This document shows, piece by piece, positions 31,939 to 40,524 of a stretch of 64,000 bases of DNA. The stretch covers positions 1-64,000 of the forward strand of contig JAUXXQ010000233.1 of assembly GCA_030684815.1 (NCBI GenBank), given 5' to 3'. Origin of the DNA: Methylobacter sp. Its GTDB lineage: Bacteria; Pseudomonadota; Gammaproteobacteria; Methylococcales; Methylomonadaceae. A program made the position numbers and the translations under genes. Numbering within the stretch: the stretch's first letter is position 1; the number at the start of each line of letters is the position of its first letter. The notes beneath the pieces are model-generated. The model saw nothing but the letters and a program-made list of their open reading frames with translations. It was not told the origin of the DNA and ran no database searches.

Positions 31939-34650
31939 TTAGAACGGCAATTTGACCGAGTTACGTCGCATAAGTGCCAATACTCTTGGACGACCACCAG
32001 CACCGCTCAATGTAAAGCCAAGTCCAGTACGGTAACTTTCGGGCAGATAGAAGCGTTTTTCTTCATTGTTTTTGTCACGATCCTCAAATATGACCCCCAA
32101 TTCTTGCAATGCTTTCGACGATTCTGGATCTAATCCCATTTCTTGAGCATCGAAAGGTACAGATTTATCGGTGATATCTCTAAGTTTTTCACTCCAAACT
32201 TTGAGCTGATTAATTTCGCTAATGGCTTCTTCTACTTTTTCCCTACTACAATCGCCAACAGCGCGACGAATAGCTTCAGGTAACAAAACTCTATCTTCCC
32301 ATTTATTAGTCCGCCCAGATTGACTTTTTTTAGCGGCATGAAACAAAAAGCGCACTAAGTCACGCGCTTGTAAGCGTCCATTTAAATCACATAACGCGGT
32401 AAATACCCAGCGAGCAGTACGCGCCTCTTTGGAATTGGTTGAACCAAGTGTCTGTCCCCACAGTTGATACAATTCCCCTAATAGTTCGTCGCTTGATAAT
32501 ATTTCAGGGTCTTTTTTACATGCCCATTTTAACTGCGATTCAAAACATATCCAGTAAGCTAGGCGCAAAAACGATTCGGCAGTCCATTCCAGAGCAAAAG
32601 CTTTATACCGTGTTTCAAATTGTCCTAAATTTTGTTGAATGACGGTGCGTACATAATCAGATCGTATAAATTCGATGATACCTAAATGACCTTCACGTAT
32701 TTCCTCTATACGGTTTGGAAGCTCTAGTAGGGCTTTTAGTGCCGTTTTTTGTTCGGGTTTTGCTGCAAGTGTAGGGAATTGATCTTCCAAGCCATCGATG
32801 AGTATAACTAAGTGAACATTCTTTAATGTTAAAAGATGATTTAAGTCTTTTAGCTGATCGCCCTGAACCTTAAATGCGCCAAGTAATTCATGTGTCCAGA
32901 ATCCCACCCAATCAGTGTCATCGTTTAATACAGCAAGATCAATGCGGTGCTTTAGGTCACTTTCAGAAAAATCAGAATTTAGCCCAAGTTTTTGAAAACA
33001 ATTTTCACGACAGGTGACAACAATTTTCTTAGCTGTATCCTTTAGATTTGTTGAAGAGAGAAAAGGAAAAATAAGAGTTTCTTTTTTATCTATTGCCTCA
33101 ACGCCAAGCTTAGTAAGAAAACCTTCCCATGTCTTTACTCGACAAAGTTGTAAAAAATTAAATGTTTTACCCGCTCCCTTGGCACCGATCGAAACAGCGA
33201 TAGGAATGGTATTTTTGTAATGTTTGGCCAAGTTTCTGAGTGGTTCCGTAACAAGCAGGTTTTCACCTTCGCCATTCTCAGCATAAATGTATTTTTCACA
33301 TACCAATTCAAGTTTTTTGGCTTCATTGGCTTGCTCTGAACTTTGGACAGCTGACGCAGTAGTTGAGTGAGTAGATAAAAATATTGATGCCCAGTTCTTA
33401 ATTTGGCTAGAAAGCGGGCTATTTCTTGCAAGATCAATTGCTTGCTTAAAATCTTGAATACACATGAGGTTTGAATCAAATAACGCGTCAACAAATTCAA
33501 TGCCAGAACTGATACTGTCCTCGGCTTGAGGATTAGGAAAAGCGGTATTTAGGCGTTGTATTGCCAAGTCATAATCTGGTGATTCGCGTAATTGTGGGGT
33601 TAGCAAGCTCAGAATAACCGTTGGAACAGCAGCGGGGCTATTTGTATCGTCAATTAATGAGCGTAGAAGCGCCATTTTTTCCAAAACAAGTGCAGCTCCA
33701 TTAACGGATTGTTTAGCGACCGTGGAGACAATAAATCGTTCGATGCGGGGATCAAACAGCAGAGGACTCGCGAGCTCACTAAATCCTGCACGTAAATCAA
33801 TCAGTACTAACTCAACATTAAGTTCCGTAGCCAGTTGTTGAATGGCATCACCTACAATCCAAGGGTTTTTGGTATTACGAGCGAGATGTTCAGGTAAAAC
33901 GGGCGTATCAAGTAATTCAGTGGGTTGCTCTGGATTAACACACGCGGGTAAAACAAAAATCTCATGTCCGTCTAACAGAATGGATGATTTACGTAATTCT
34001 GCGGCGCAATAATGAACAGATGCTTCTACTGAGGAAGGTGGGTAATGTATAGCTTCGAGAAAGCGCACAAAAGAAATACTTGGACGGTTTGCACTATCCA
34101 GCCAATAAGTAATGCCTGGGGCTTCTAAATCAGCATCAACCAACAGTACCTTAGTTTTACGCCCCCTGGTTTGCTCCAAATAAGCAACTAAATGGGTTAT
34201 CAAAGCAGTGGTGCGCCCAACGCCACCCTTGAAAGAGTGGAATGCAGAGATACGTAAAGTTTCAGGAAAAGATGTAGGCGAAATAAATTCATTTTTCGTA
34301 GTTGTAGCGGAATAAGCCAAGTCGTGCCAAAGTGGGTAACAAGTGGGCAGTTTTGGTTTTATACCGGACTGGATATTGACATCAACCTGGTATGGAATAT
34401 CATCAATGCGCAAGGTCAGAATATTTGTATTTTCATCTAACGAATTGCCAAAAGCATCGGCAAGCCAAGGATGTAATTTTGTTTCAGATTCATTGTCGAT
34501 TAAAGTGATTTCTGCTCCATCCGAGTAACAATCAATAGCAGTGATAAAATCAGGAAAATTAGAGAAGCCACATGTCATTTCACGAAAACGACGTTCAATA
34601 TCCAACCACGTTATTAAAGGCGCTTTTTTATTAATTTCAAAATCTGTCAT
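31939..34650 (-). CDS. Large dual-NTPase: N-terminal ParA/MinD-like domain plus second P-loop NTPase
   Basis: SFKGGVGRTTALITHL, VLLVDADLEAPG; second SIGAKGAGKTFNF, LVILIDGLEDQF. Confidence 0.85.
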   Translation of the reverse strand: MTDFEINKKAPLITWLDIERRFREMTCGFSNFPDFITAIDCYSDGAEITLIDNESETKLHPWLADAFGNSLDENTNILTLRIDDIPYQVDVNIQSGIKPKLPTCYPLWHDLAYSATTTKNEFISPTSFPETLRISAFHSFKGGVGRTTALITHLVAYLEQTRGRKTKVLLVDADLEAPGITYWLDSANRPSISFVRFLEAIHYPPSSVEASVHYCAAELRKSSILLDGHEIFVLPACVNPEQPTELLDTPVLPEHLARNTKNPWIVGDAIQQLATELNVELVLIDLRAGFSELASPLLFDPRIERFIVSTVAKQSVNGAALVLEKMALLRSLIDDTNSPAAVPTVILSLLTPQLRESPDYDLAIQRLNTAFPNPQAEDSISSGIEFVDALFDSNLMCIQDFKQAIDLARNSPLSSQIKNWASIFLSTHSTTASAVQSSEQANEAKKLELVCEKYIYAENGEGENLLVTEPLRNLAKHYKNTIPIAVSIGAKGAGKTFNFLQLCRVKTWEGFLTKLGVEAIDKKETLIFPFLSSTNLKDTAKKIVVTCRENCFQKLGLNSDFSESDLKHRIDLAVLNDDTDWVGFWTHELLGAFKVQGDQLKDLNHLLTLKNVHLVILIDGLEDQFPTLAAKPEQKTALKALLELPNRIEEIREGHLGIIEFIRSDYVRTVIQQNLGQFETRYKAFALEWTAESFLRLAYWICFESQLKWACKKDPEILSSDELLGELYQLWGQTLGSTNSKEARTARWVFTALCDLNGRLQARDLVRFLFHAAKKSQSGRTNKWEDRVLLPEAIRRAVGDCSREKVEEAISEINQLKVWSEKLRDITDKSVPFDAQEMGLDPESSKALQELGVIFEDRDKNNEEKRFYLPESYRTGLGFTLSGAGGRPRVLALMRRNSVKLPF

Positions 34651-35102
34651 TTTAATTCTCCACAAATCCATTCCTGAATGGCTAATAACTGCGTTTCAAG
34701 CGTCTCATCATTAGGTGTTTTTGCTTTTGCACCGTAACGCCAAATCTGATTTAACTCTCCGCAACATGCAGTACGTTGTCTTTGCGGTATAGGTACTCTT
34801 AGAACATCTAAATTGATGCTGTTATCCAGACGCAGCGATGCGCCGACTTTTAAATGATCCATCAGATTATTTAAATCATGCCCAGATTTTTTCTTACCAT
34901 CAGAATCTTTAAAGAAATTTTCCAAATCCTCTGAATCTTGTTTAGCTCGGCGTTGGAGTAAAACTGCTTTTAAACCAGCTTCCACTGCATAAAACAATAA
35001 TAAACGATGTGCGTTCGTTTTGGTTTTGGTATCAGCTGTTTCAAAGACTGCGGCTGCTTGTCGCCAAGCGCATTTAAGTTCTCGAAGAGTAAAGACAATC
35101 AT
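34647..35102 (-). CDS. HEPN-like protein paired with the dual-NTPase
   Basis: 151 aa helical; HRLLLFYAVEAGLKAVLL and SGHDLNNLMDHL; ATGA overlap with downstream gene. Confidence 0.6.
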   Translation of the reverse strand: MIVFTLRELKCAWRQAAAVFETADTKTKTNAHRLLLFYAVEAGLKAVLLQRRAKQDSEDLENFFKDSDGKKKSGHDLNNLMDHLKVGASLRLDNSINLDVLRVPIPQRQRTACCGELNQIWRYGAKAKTPNDETLETQLLAIQEWICGELK

Positions 35103-35431
35103 TATGGATTATTTCCGTTGTTATGCTTGATGAATTAGTTGTTTCTAGCGGCGGGCATTATTATGATATAAAAATATTTACAGACAGTTTTTATTATGGT
35201 CAAGAAACTGTAGGATTATGTCTATTTAAGGTATTGTTTCATTGAAACATATATAATTACTTTTATAGTCAAAAGCCCACCTCACCCATTTATGAAAGTC
35301 CTGTAGGTTAGGCATGCTTTTTATGCCCAACATTACGATGTTTCGATATGGCGACGGGTTTCTATTTTCCATTACCAAATGCTAAAGCGTTTGGCAACGA
35401 AAAGCTGTTGCGAAACCTACTCCTGTAGATA

Positions 35432-35716
35432 TTAAAATCTCTCCGGCCACTTTCTAGCTGAATGAAAAACAGCCAAGATTTGAATCCATTGTTCTTTAAC
35501 GCGATACGGTAGGATATACTGAGTTCCGGTAAGCACTAACTCGCGTGAACCATCCACTCGACCAAGGCGCCCCAATTCCGGATTATTTTCAAGAGAGCCT
35601 GCCCGTTTTCTAATTTCAGCAAGCAATGCGCGAGCAGCATTAGGATTTTCTTCGGCGATATATTCGAATATCTCTCGCAAATCCTGACGCGCGGGTTCAG
35701 TCCATACTATTTTCAC
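35432..35716 (-). CDS. ParE/RelE family toxin
   Basis: WTEPARQDLREIFEYIAEENPNAA...NNPELGRLGRVDGSRELVL. Confidence 0.93.
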   Translation of the reverse strand: MKIVWTEPARQDLREIFEYIAEENPNAARALLAEIRKRAGSLENNPELGRLGRVDGSRELVLTGTQYILPYRVKEQWIQILAVFHSARKWPERF

Positions 35717-35970
35717 GCCTTGCCTTTGGCTTTACGTTCAATTAAATCTTCCATTTCGCTCATGACATCGTCATGGTCGATTAATTCGCCGAGATCCGCG
35801 GCGGCTATGCCTTGGGTAATTTTTTCGATCTGCCAGACATGCTGTTCCAGATACTCTTTGAGCGCCTGGTTGACGACATCGTTACGCGATCTAGCCAGCG
35901 AATCGGCCAAATGATCCAGTTGATGTACGAGTTCTGCTTCGGCGTTGACGGTAAATGCTTCGGTTGTCAT
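35713..35970 (-). CDS. Ribbon-helix-helix antitoxin
   Basis: FTVNAEAELVHQLDHLADSLARSRNDVVNQALKEYLE. Confidence 0.85.
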   Translation of the reverse strand: MTTEAFTVNAEAELVHQLDHLADSLARSRNDVVNQALKEYLEQHVWQIEKITQGIAAADLGELIDHDDVMSEMEDLIERKAKGKA

Positions 35971-36074
35971 GAACAATGCCCCGGTTCGTGATAGTTCGTT
36001 TGCAATCATAACGCATACTTTAACATATTCGCCAAGCTTACTCGGCACCGCCAGTTATTATGTCGTCTTGATTC

Positions 36075-36284
36075 CTAAAGCCCCAGCTCATCCAACAATT
36101 GCTCCGCCCGCTTGGGGTTACCACGCAATTGGGCGGCCAAGAAACGCTGCTTCGCTTCTTCTTCCGCCAAGGCTTGTGTGGATAATTCAAACATCAACTT
36201 GTTCAGGCTGATGTCGCGTACTTTGGCGATGTTCTTGAGCCTTTCGGCCATATCGTCGGGTAATCGGATGGATAAAGTTGTCAT
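36075..36284 (-). CDS. Ribbon-helix-helix/Arc-type antitoxin
   Basis: MTTLSIRLPDDMAERLKNIAKVRDISLNKLMFE. Confidence 0.75.
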   Translation of the reverse strand: MTTLSIRLPDDMAERLKNIAKVRDISLNKLMFELSTQALAEEEAKQRFLAAQLRGNPKRAEQLLDELGL

Positions 36285-36565
36285 GATCTTAGTAACCTCA
36301 ATATCTGTTCCGTGGTAATAACTTCATAACCCAAGCGCTTAAGTTCCGCATGAGCAAAGTCAGACACGTTGTTGGTAATAATATAGGCGGCACGAGCTGC
36401 AATTGCCAGTTCCACCAAATGATTATCTGCTTCGTCTTTCAAATTGGGACGCCACAGATAGCGCGCATCAATAGCTGTGCAGACCGCTGCGAAACCATCC
36501 AGAAACTCCATCAGGGATACGGAAGTTTGTTTGCAGAGAGCCTGTATATTCTCCCGGCTCAACAA
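36281..36565 (-). pseudogene. PIN-family toxin, apparently 5'-truncated
   Basis: LKDEADNHLVELAIAARAAYIITNNVSDFAHAELKRLGYEVITTEQIL; N-terminal PIN acidic motif absent; only a TTG start. Confidence 0.7.
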
Positions 36566-36570
36566 GTCCT

Positions 36571-36636
36571 GATATTCAAGGGTGGTAATAATTTTTTCAA
36601 AATGGCTGCTTTACGTTCGTCTGAATAGTGTGTCAT
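36571..36636 (-). mobile_element. Transposase N-terminal fragment
   Basis: MTHYSDERKAAILKKLLPPL, resembles transposase HTH N-termini; terminates at the PIN junction. Confidence 0.5.
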
Positions 36637-36853
36637 TTTTAAGCTCCTCGCCCTCGGTTTTTTGATAAATCACCCTTTCAGGTGGGCGACAACTAGTCTG
36701 ACACAGAGGGGTACTCGTACATCGCATTAATCAGCTGAAACAGGTGCTGATGTATTGTAATCATCCGCCCTGTCTGGGGATTGTAGGCTTCAAATTCAAC
36801 AGGGTCTAACGTGTCTCTGCTAGCTCCCCGGAATCCAGTAAGAGCCTTGCGAG

Positions 36854-37309
36854 TTACAAATTAAACGGCTCCACATCACCCGGTTTACGCAGCATCTTAT
36901 TCACCTCATCAAGATGCAGCTCCTCCCCGACAATCATCTCCCGCGCATACTCCTCCAGCAACACAGAAACGCCTTCCGAAGCTTTCAGCAATTCAACATA
37001 AGCGGCTATCGCTGTTTTCTCATGCTCCAGACTTTCCCTTAAAATATCGCCAATATCATGCTTGGCCGTTTCCAATAAAGGCCCAATTTTAAGCGAAGGA
37101 TGCCCGCCCAATAAGGTCACCAGCTCACCCGCCTTATGCGCGTGCATCAGGCTCTCGTTGGCATTATCCTTAAGCCAGGAAACAATAGGGATACGGTTAT
37201 AACCGTAAACCATCAGCGAGTAATGCGTGTAACGGACAACGCCCGCCAGCTCAAGCTCCATGATTTTATTAAGGATGCCGACAGCCCTTTGTTTTTCTTG
37301 ATCGTTCAT
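36854..37309 (-). CDS. Ferritin-like/bacterioferritin-family protein
   Basis: LNKIMELELAGVVRYTHYSLMVYG...NESLMHAHKAGEL. Confidence 0.9.
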   Translation of the reverse strand: MNDQEKQRAVGILNKIMELELAGVVRYTHYSLMVYGYNRIPIVSWLKDNANESLMHAHKAGELVTLLGGHPSLKIGPLLETAKHDIGDILRESLEHEKTAIAAYVELLKASEGVSVLLEEYAREMIVGEELHLDEVNKMLRKPGDVEPFNL

Positions 37310-37643
37310 AGTGGTACTCCTGTTGGTTAAAAAAAATAAGCCAGTCCGCAATCAGCATAACATAGTCATTTGCTTAGACTAAAACCCAGTATTATTGGAA
37401 CGGCAATTTCACCTTTGCGGCGTATGATAATGCGGCCTGTTTTTATCCCCCCAACGAGAGCACACCCAATGAATTACGGCGAGAATTGCCAATACGCCGA
37501 TTCATCAAACAGATCAAGCCCGCATCAGGCTAAACAGAACCCGAGCCAGCTATCCTTGATGGCGGCATTCGCCTTATAATTCACCAAAACACTGCACAGA
37601 ACAAATGAATTAAGTGCCCGACTATGATAGAATCGCCTTCTTT

Positions 37644-37720
37644 GCCCCGATAGCTCAGCAGGATAGAGCGGTCCCCTCCTAAGGGACAGGCCGGTGGTTC
37701 GAATCCGCCTCGGGGCACCA
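37644..37720 (+). tRNA. tRNA-Arg (anticodon CCU)
   Basis: gccccgatagctcagcaggatagagcggtcccctcctaagggacaggccggtggttcgaatccgcctcggggcacca; cloverleaf arms pair, CCA encoded. Confidence 0.95.
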
Positions 37721-37729
37721 CCAGACAAT

Positions 37730-37766
37730 AAAAAACCCGCAAGTCATAAGGTTTAGCGGGTTTTTT
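37730..37766 (+). terminator. Terminator after tRNA-Arg
   Basis: AAAAAACCCGC-aagtcataaggttta-GCGGGTTTTTT. Confidence 0.85.
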
Positions 37767-37928
37767 ATTGCCCAACGCGGCATTGATGAGTTGGTATGCG
37801 GTGTACCCGGCATTGGACTGGTAAGGGCTGAAATTAACCTGGATGGCAAATTTCATTTGGTTTTATGGCTAAAACTTGATTAGTCTGTTTGGGTTTCGAA
37901 AAGAAGCGGCCTAATCGGCCACGTCTTT

Positions 37929-38153
37929 CTACCAAGCTAAAAACTCGGTAACGGAAATACCCGCTTGCTTCAAAATAGCACGCAAAGTGCCTTCCGGCAT
38001 ATCGCCCGGATGATTGGGTATCGTTGTATAACGGCGGGTGCTTGAGTTATACCAAATCTCGTGGCTGCCTGCGGCCTGCCTGTCGAATTGAAACCCTAAC
38101 TGCTTTAATCGTTTGACGATTTCACGATAACAAAAACCGCCCAGCTGCCCCAT
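37929..38153 (-). CDS. hicA: HicA-family toxin
   Basis: REIVKRLKQLGFQFDRQAAGSHEIWYN...TTIPNHPGDMPEGTLRAILKQAGIS. Confidence 0.9.
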   Translation of the reverse strand: MGQLGGFCYREIVKRLKQLGFQFDRQAAGSHEIWYNSSTRRYTTIPNHPGDMPEGTLRAILKQAGISVTEFLAW

Positions 38154-38383
38154 TTAACTGCCCAGAACCAGCGGATAATCGAATGAACCCTCCGTTTGCT
38201 TGAGATTGGAAGGTTAATGGTGTCGGCTTGCGCTTCCAGGAGCTTCCTGGCTACGTCACGCGCAATTTCCAAGGTTTCGGTTATTGTCCGTCCTTGGGCG
38301 ATTAGGCCGGAAATATCATCCGAGGTAGCTAAATAAACACCTTCGGGTAGTCTTTCAATATGAAGATTAATAATTTGTTCCAT
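38105..38383 (-). CDS. hicB: HicB-family antitoxin
   Basis: NLHIERLPEGVYLATSDDISGLIAQGRTITETLEIARDVARKLLE. Confidence 0.85.
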   Translation of the reverse strand: MEQIINLHIERLPEGVYLATSDDISGLIAQGRTITETLEIARDVARKLLEAQADTINLPISSKRRVHSIIRWFWAVKWGSWAVFVIVKSSND

Positions 38384-38419
38384 GAGGAAAGATCCGGTAA
38401 TTAACAATATAATCGTTAG

Positions 38420-38643
38420 TCATGTAAGGGTACGCTTGGGCATCACAAAAACGCTAGGAGCGGGGTTGCAAACCCCGCTCCGCCTGAAGGCCATTTCAAG
38501 GCTAACACCCGTTTTGCCGTTGACCAAAGCAGAAACGGTTCTTCGGGTGACATTCAGCTTTTGGGCTGTGTGGGTAATGGTCAAATTTAGGGGTTGCAGC
38601 CAGAGCTCATAAAGTGTTTTACCCGGATGCGGGGATTGTACAT
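38420..38643 (-). pseudogene. HigA-type XRE antitoxin remnant
   Basis: HPGKTLYELWLQPLNLTITHTAQKLNVTRRTVSALVNGKTGVSLEMAFR; frameshift after ATGTACAATCCCC and palindrome in the 3' part. Confidence 0.75.
38457..38481. repeat. REP-like palindrome
   Basis: GGAGCGGGGTT-gca-AACCCCGCTCC. Confidence 0.85.
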
Positions 38644-38712
38644 TCGCATTAATATGTCTCGTTAATGGTAGTCCGGATAATCGACAACATATTAACCTTG
38701 ACCCTGTTCAAC

Positions 38713-39432
38713 TCAATCCCGCTTAATCTCATGTAAATACAAGGTCGCGCCAATGACCGCAGCCGGGGCGATGATGATATTCAGCACTGGAATGGTTAAT
38801 CCCAGCACCGCGAGGCCACCAAAACTTAATGCACCTAATCTGACGCTTTTGACCAGCTCTTTTTGTTCGGCAAACAACACGCCCTCATTTTCTAGTGGGT
38901 AGGCCAGATATTCCAGCGCCATGCCCCAGGCGCCGAATAAGGCCCACAGCAGCGGCGCAATGACGTTGATGCCGGGGATGAGCGATATAATCAACAAGGG
39001 CAAGGCTCTCGTTGCCAGATAGCCCATGCGTTTTAATTCCGCCCATAGGACTTTAGCCAAGGGTGGCTCGGCCAAGATTACGGGTTCATCGCTGATAATA
39101 GCCAGCGTTTTAGCGGATAAGTGCCCGTAAAACGGCGAGGCCAGCAGGTTCGCCAGGACGGTGAAAGTGAAAAACCCACCGATAAAAAAGCTGATGAAGA
39201 ACAACGGCCATAATACCCAGCTCAACCAAAGCAGCCAGCCGGGGATGAATCGGTCAATCAGGTCGGCAATATAAAAATAACTCAAGGCCAAGGCGATGCT
39301 GTACAACACGATGTTAATCAACACCGGGATGATGATGAATTTGCGCAATTCGGGGCGGTTTACTAATTTCAGGCCTTTAAATAAAAAACCGATGGCCAGA
39401 GCCGGATTGTTGCCTGTTTTATCAAAGTGCAT
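38713..39432 (-). CDS. cysZ: CysZ/EI24-family membrane protein
   Basis: NNPALAIGFLFKGLKLVNRPELRKFIIIPVLINI. Confidence 0.85.
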   Translation of the reverse strand: MHFDKTGNNPALAIGFLFKGLKLVNRPELRKFIIIPVLINIVLYSIALALSYFYIADLIDRFIPGWLLWLSWVLWPLFFISFFIGGFFTFTVLANLLASPFYGHLSAKTLAIISDEPVILAEPPLAKVLWAELKRMGYLATRALPLLIISLIPGINVIAPLLWALFGAWGMALEYLAYPLENEGVLFAEQKELVKSVRLGALSFGGLAVLGLTIPVLNIIIAPAAVIGATLYLHEIKRD

Positions 39433-40462
39433 TTTTTAAGCCTCTCACGCCATGTTCGGCAGGGTTCATGACCACGCCGCGCTCGGTGACAATGGCGCTA
39501 ATCAATTCTGCCGGGGTCACGTCAAAAACCGGGTTCCAGGCGCTGACCAGAGAACCTTCGTAGTTATAACAGGCGGGCAATAATTCATTGGGGTTGCGTT
39601 GTTCAATCGCTATCTGCGCGCCGTCGTCGATACCCCAGTCGATGGTGGTGGTCGGCGCCGCCACCATTAATTTGACGCCATGCTGTCTGGCCAATACGGC
39701 CAGCGAATAGGTGCCGATTTTGTTGGCGGCATCGCCATTGGCGGCAATGCGGTCGGCACCAACTACGATCCAGTCGATAGCGCCGGATTTCATCAGCCAA
39801 GCCGCCGCCGAATCGGCAATCAAGGTTGACGGAATGCCGTCCTGCGCCAATTCCCAGACGGTCAGTCTTGCACCTTGCAGCCAAGGCCGGGTTTCGCCTG
39901 CGAAGACCTTGATCGGCTGGCGTTGGTAGGCACTGCGGATAACCCCCAGCGCGGTGCCGTGGCCGCCAGTTGCCAATGCACCGGCGTTACAATGCGTCAT
40001 CACGCCAGTGGCACCGGCCAGAATATCCGCGCCCAGTTCGCCCATTTTGAGGTTGGCGGCAAGATCATCGGCATGGATTTTTTCCGCGCAGGCCAGCACC
40101 GCCTCAATCGGATTGTCGAGCTGCTTGGCCAGTATGGTTTTCATTTGATCCAGCGCCCAAAACAAATTGACCGCCGTGGGTCTGGACGTTGCCAGCAGCT
40201 CAATATCGGCCGCCACTTTTTGCCGCCAATGGTCGGCCTGGGTGCAATGCTGGCGAGCTGATAGCGCCACGCCGTAAGCAGCGGCGATACCGATGGCCGG
40301 TGCGCCGCGAACGCGCATACTGGCAATGGCTTCGGTGACGCCAGCCACATCGGTGTATTCGTCGTAAACAATTTTTTCCGGCAATTGGCGCTGATCCAGC
40401 ACTTTTAAACTGGCGCCTGTCCATTGCAAGGCTGATACGGTCAATTTGTTTTGCATAGTCAT
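39422..40462 (-). CDS. mtnA: Methylthioribose-1-phosphate isomerase
   Basis: MRVRGAPAIGIAAAYG, TGVMTHCNAGALATGGHGTALG. Confidence 0.95.
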   Translation of the reverse strand: MTMQNKLTVSALQWTGASLKVLDQRQLPEKIVYDEYTDVAGVTEAIASMRVRGAPAIGIAAAYGVALSARQHCTQADHWRQKVAADIELLATSRPTAVNLFWALDQMKTILAKQLDNPIEAVLACAEKIHADDLAANLKMGELGADILAGATGVMTHCNAGALATGGHGTALGVIRSAYQRQPIKVFAGETRPWLQGARLTVWELAQDGIPSTLIADSAAAWLMKSGAIDWIVVGADRIAANGDAANKIGTYSLAVLARQHGVKLMVAAPTTTIDWGIDDGAQIAIEQRNPNELLPACYNYEGSLVSAWNPVFDVTPAELISAIVTERGVVMNPAEHGVRGLKNAL

Positions 40463-40524
40463 TTTTATCAAAAGAATCAATGGTAAGAAGTTATAATTCG
40501 GCAAACTCACAGAGGAATAGCTTT

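Noticed and set aside
37525-37856. Minus-strand ORFs over the tRNA-Arg
   Set aside because: Overlap a clear tRNA and its terminator; not plausible genes.
38382-38612. 76 aa plus-strand ORF
   Set aside because: Antisense to the HigA relic, whose translation is recognisable on the minus strand.
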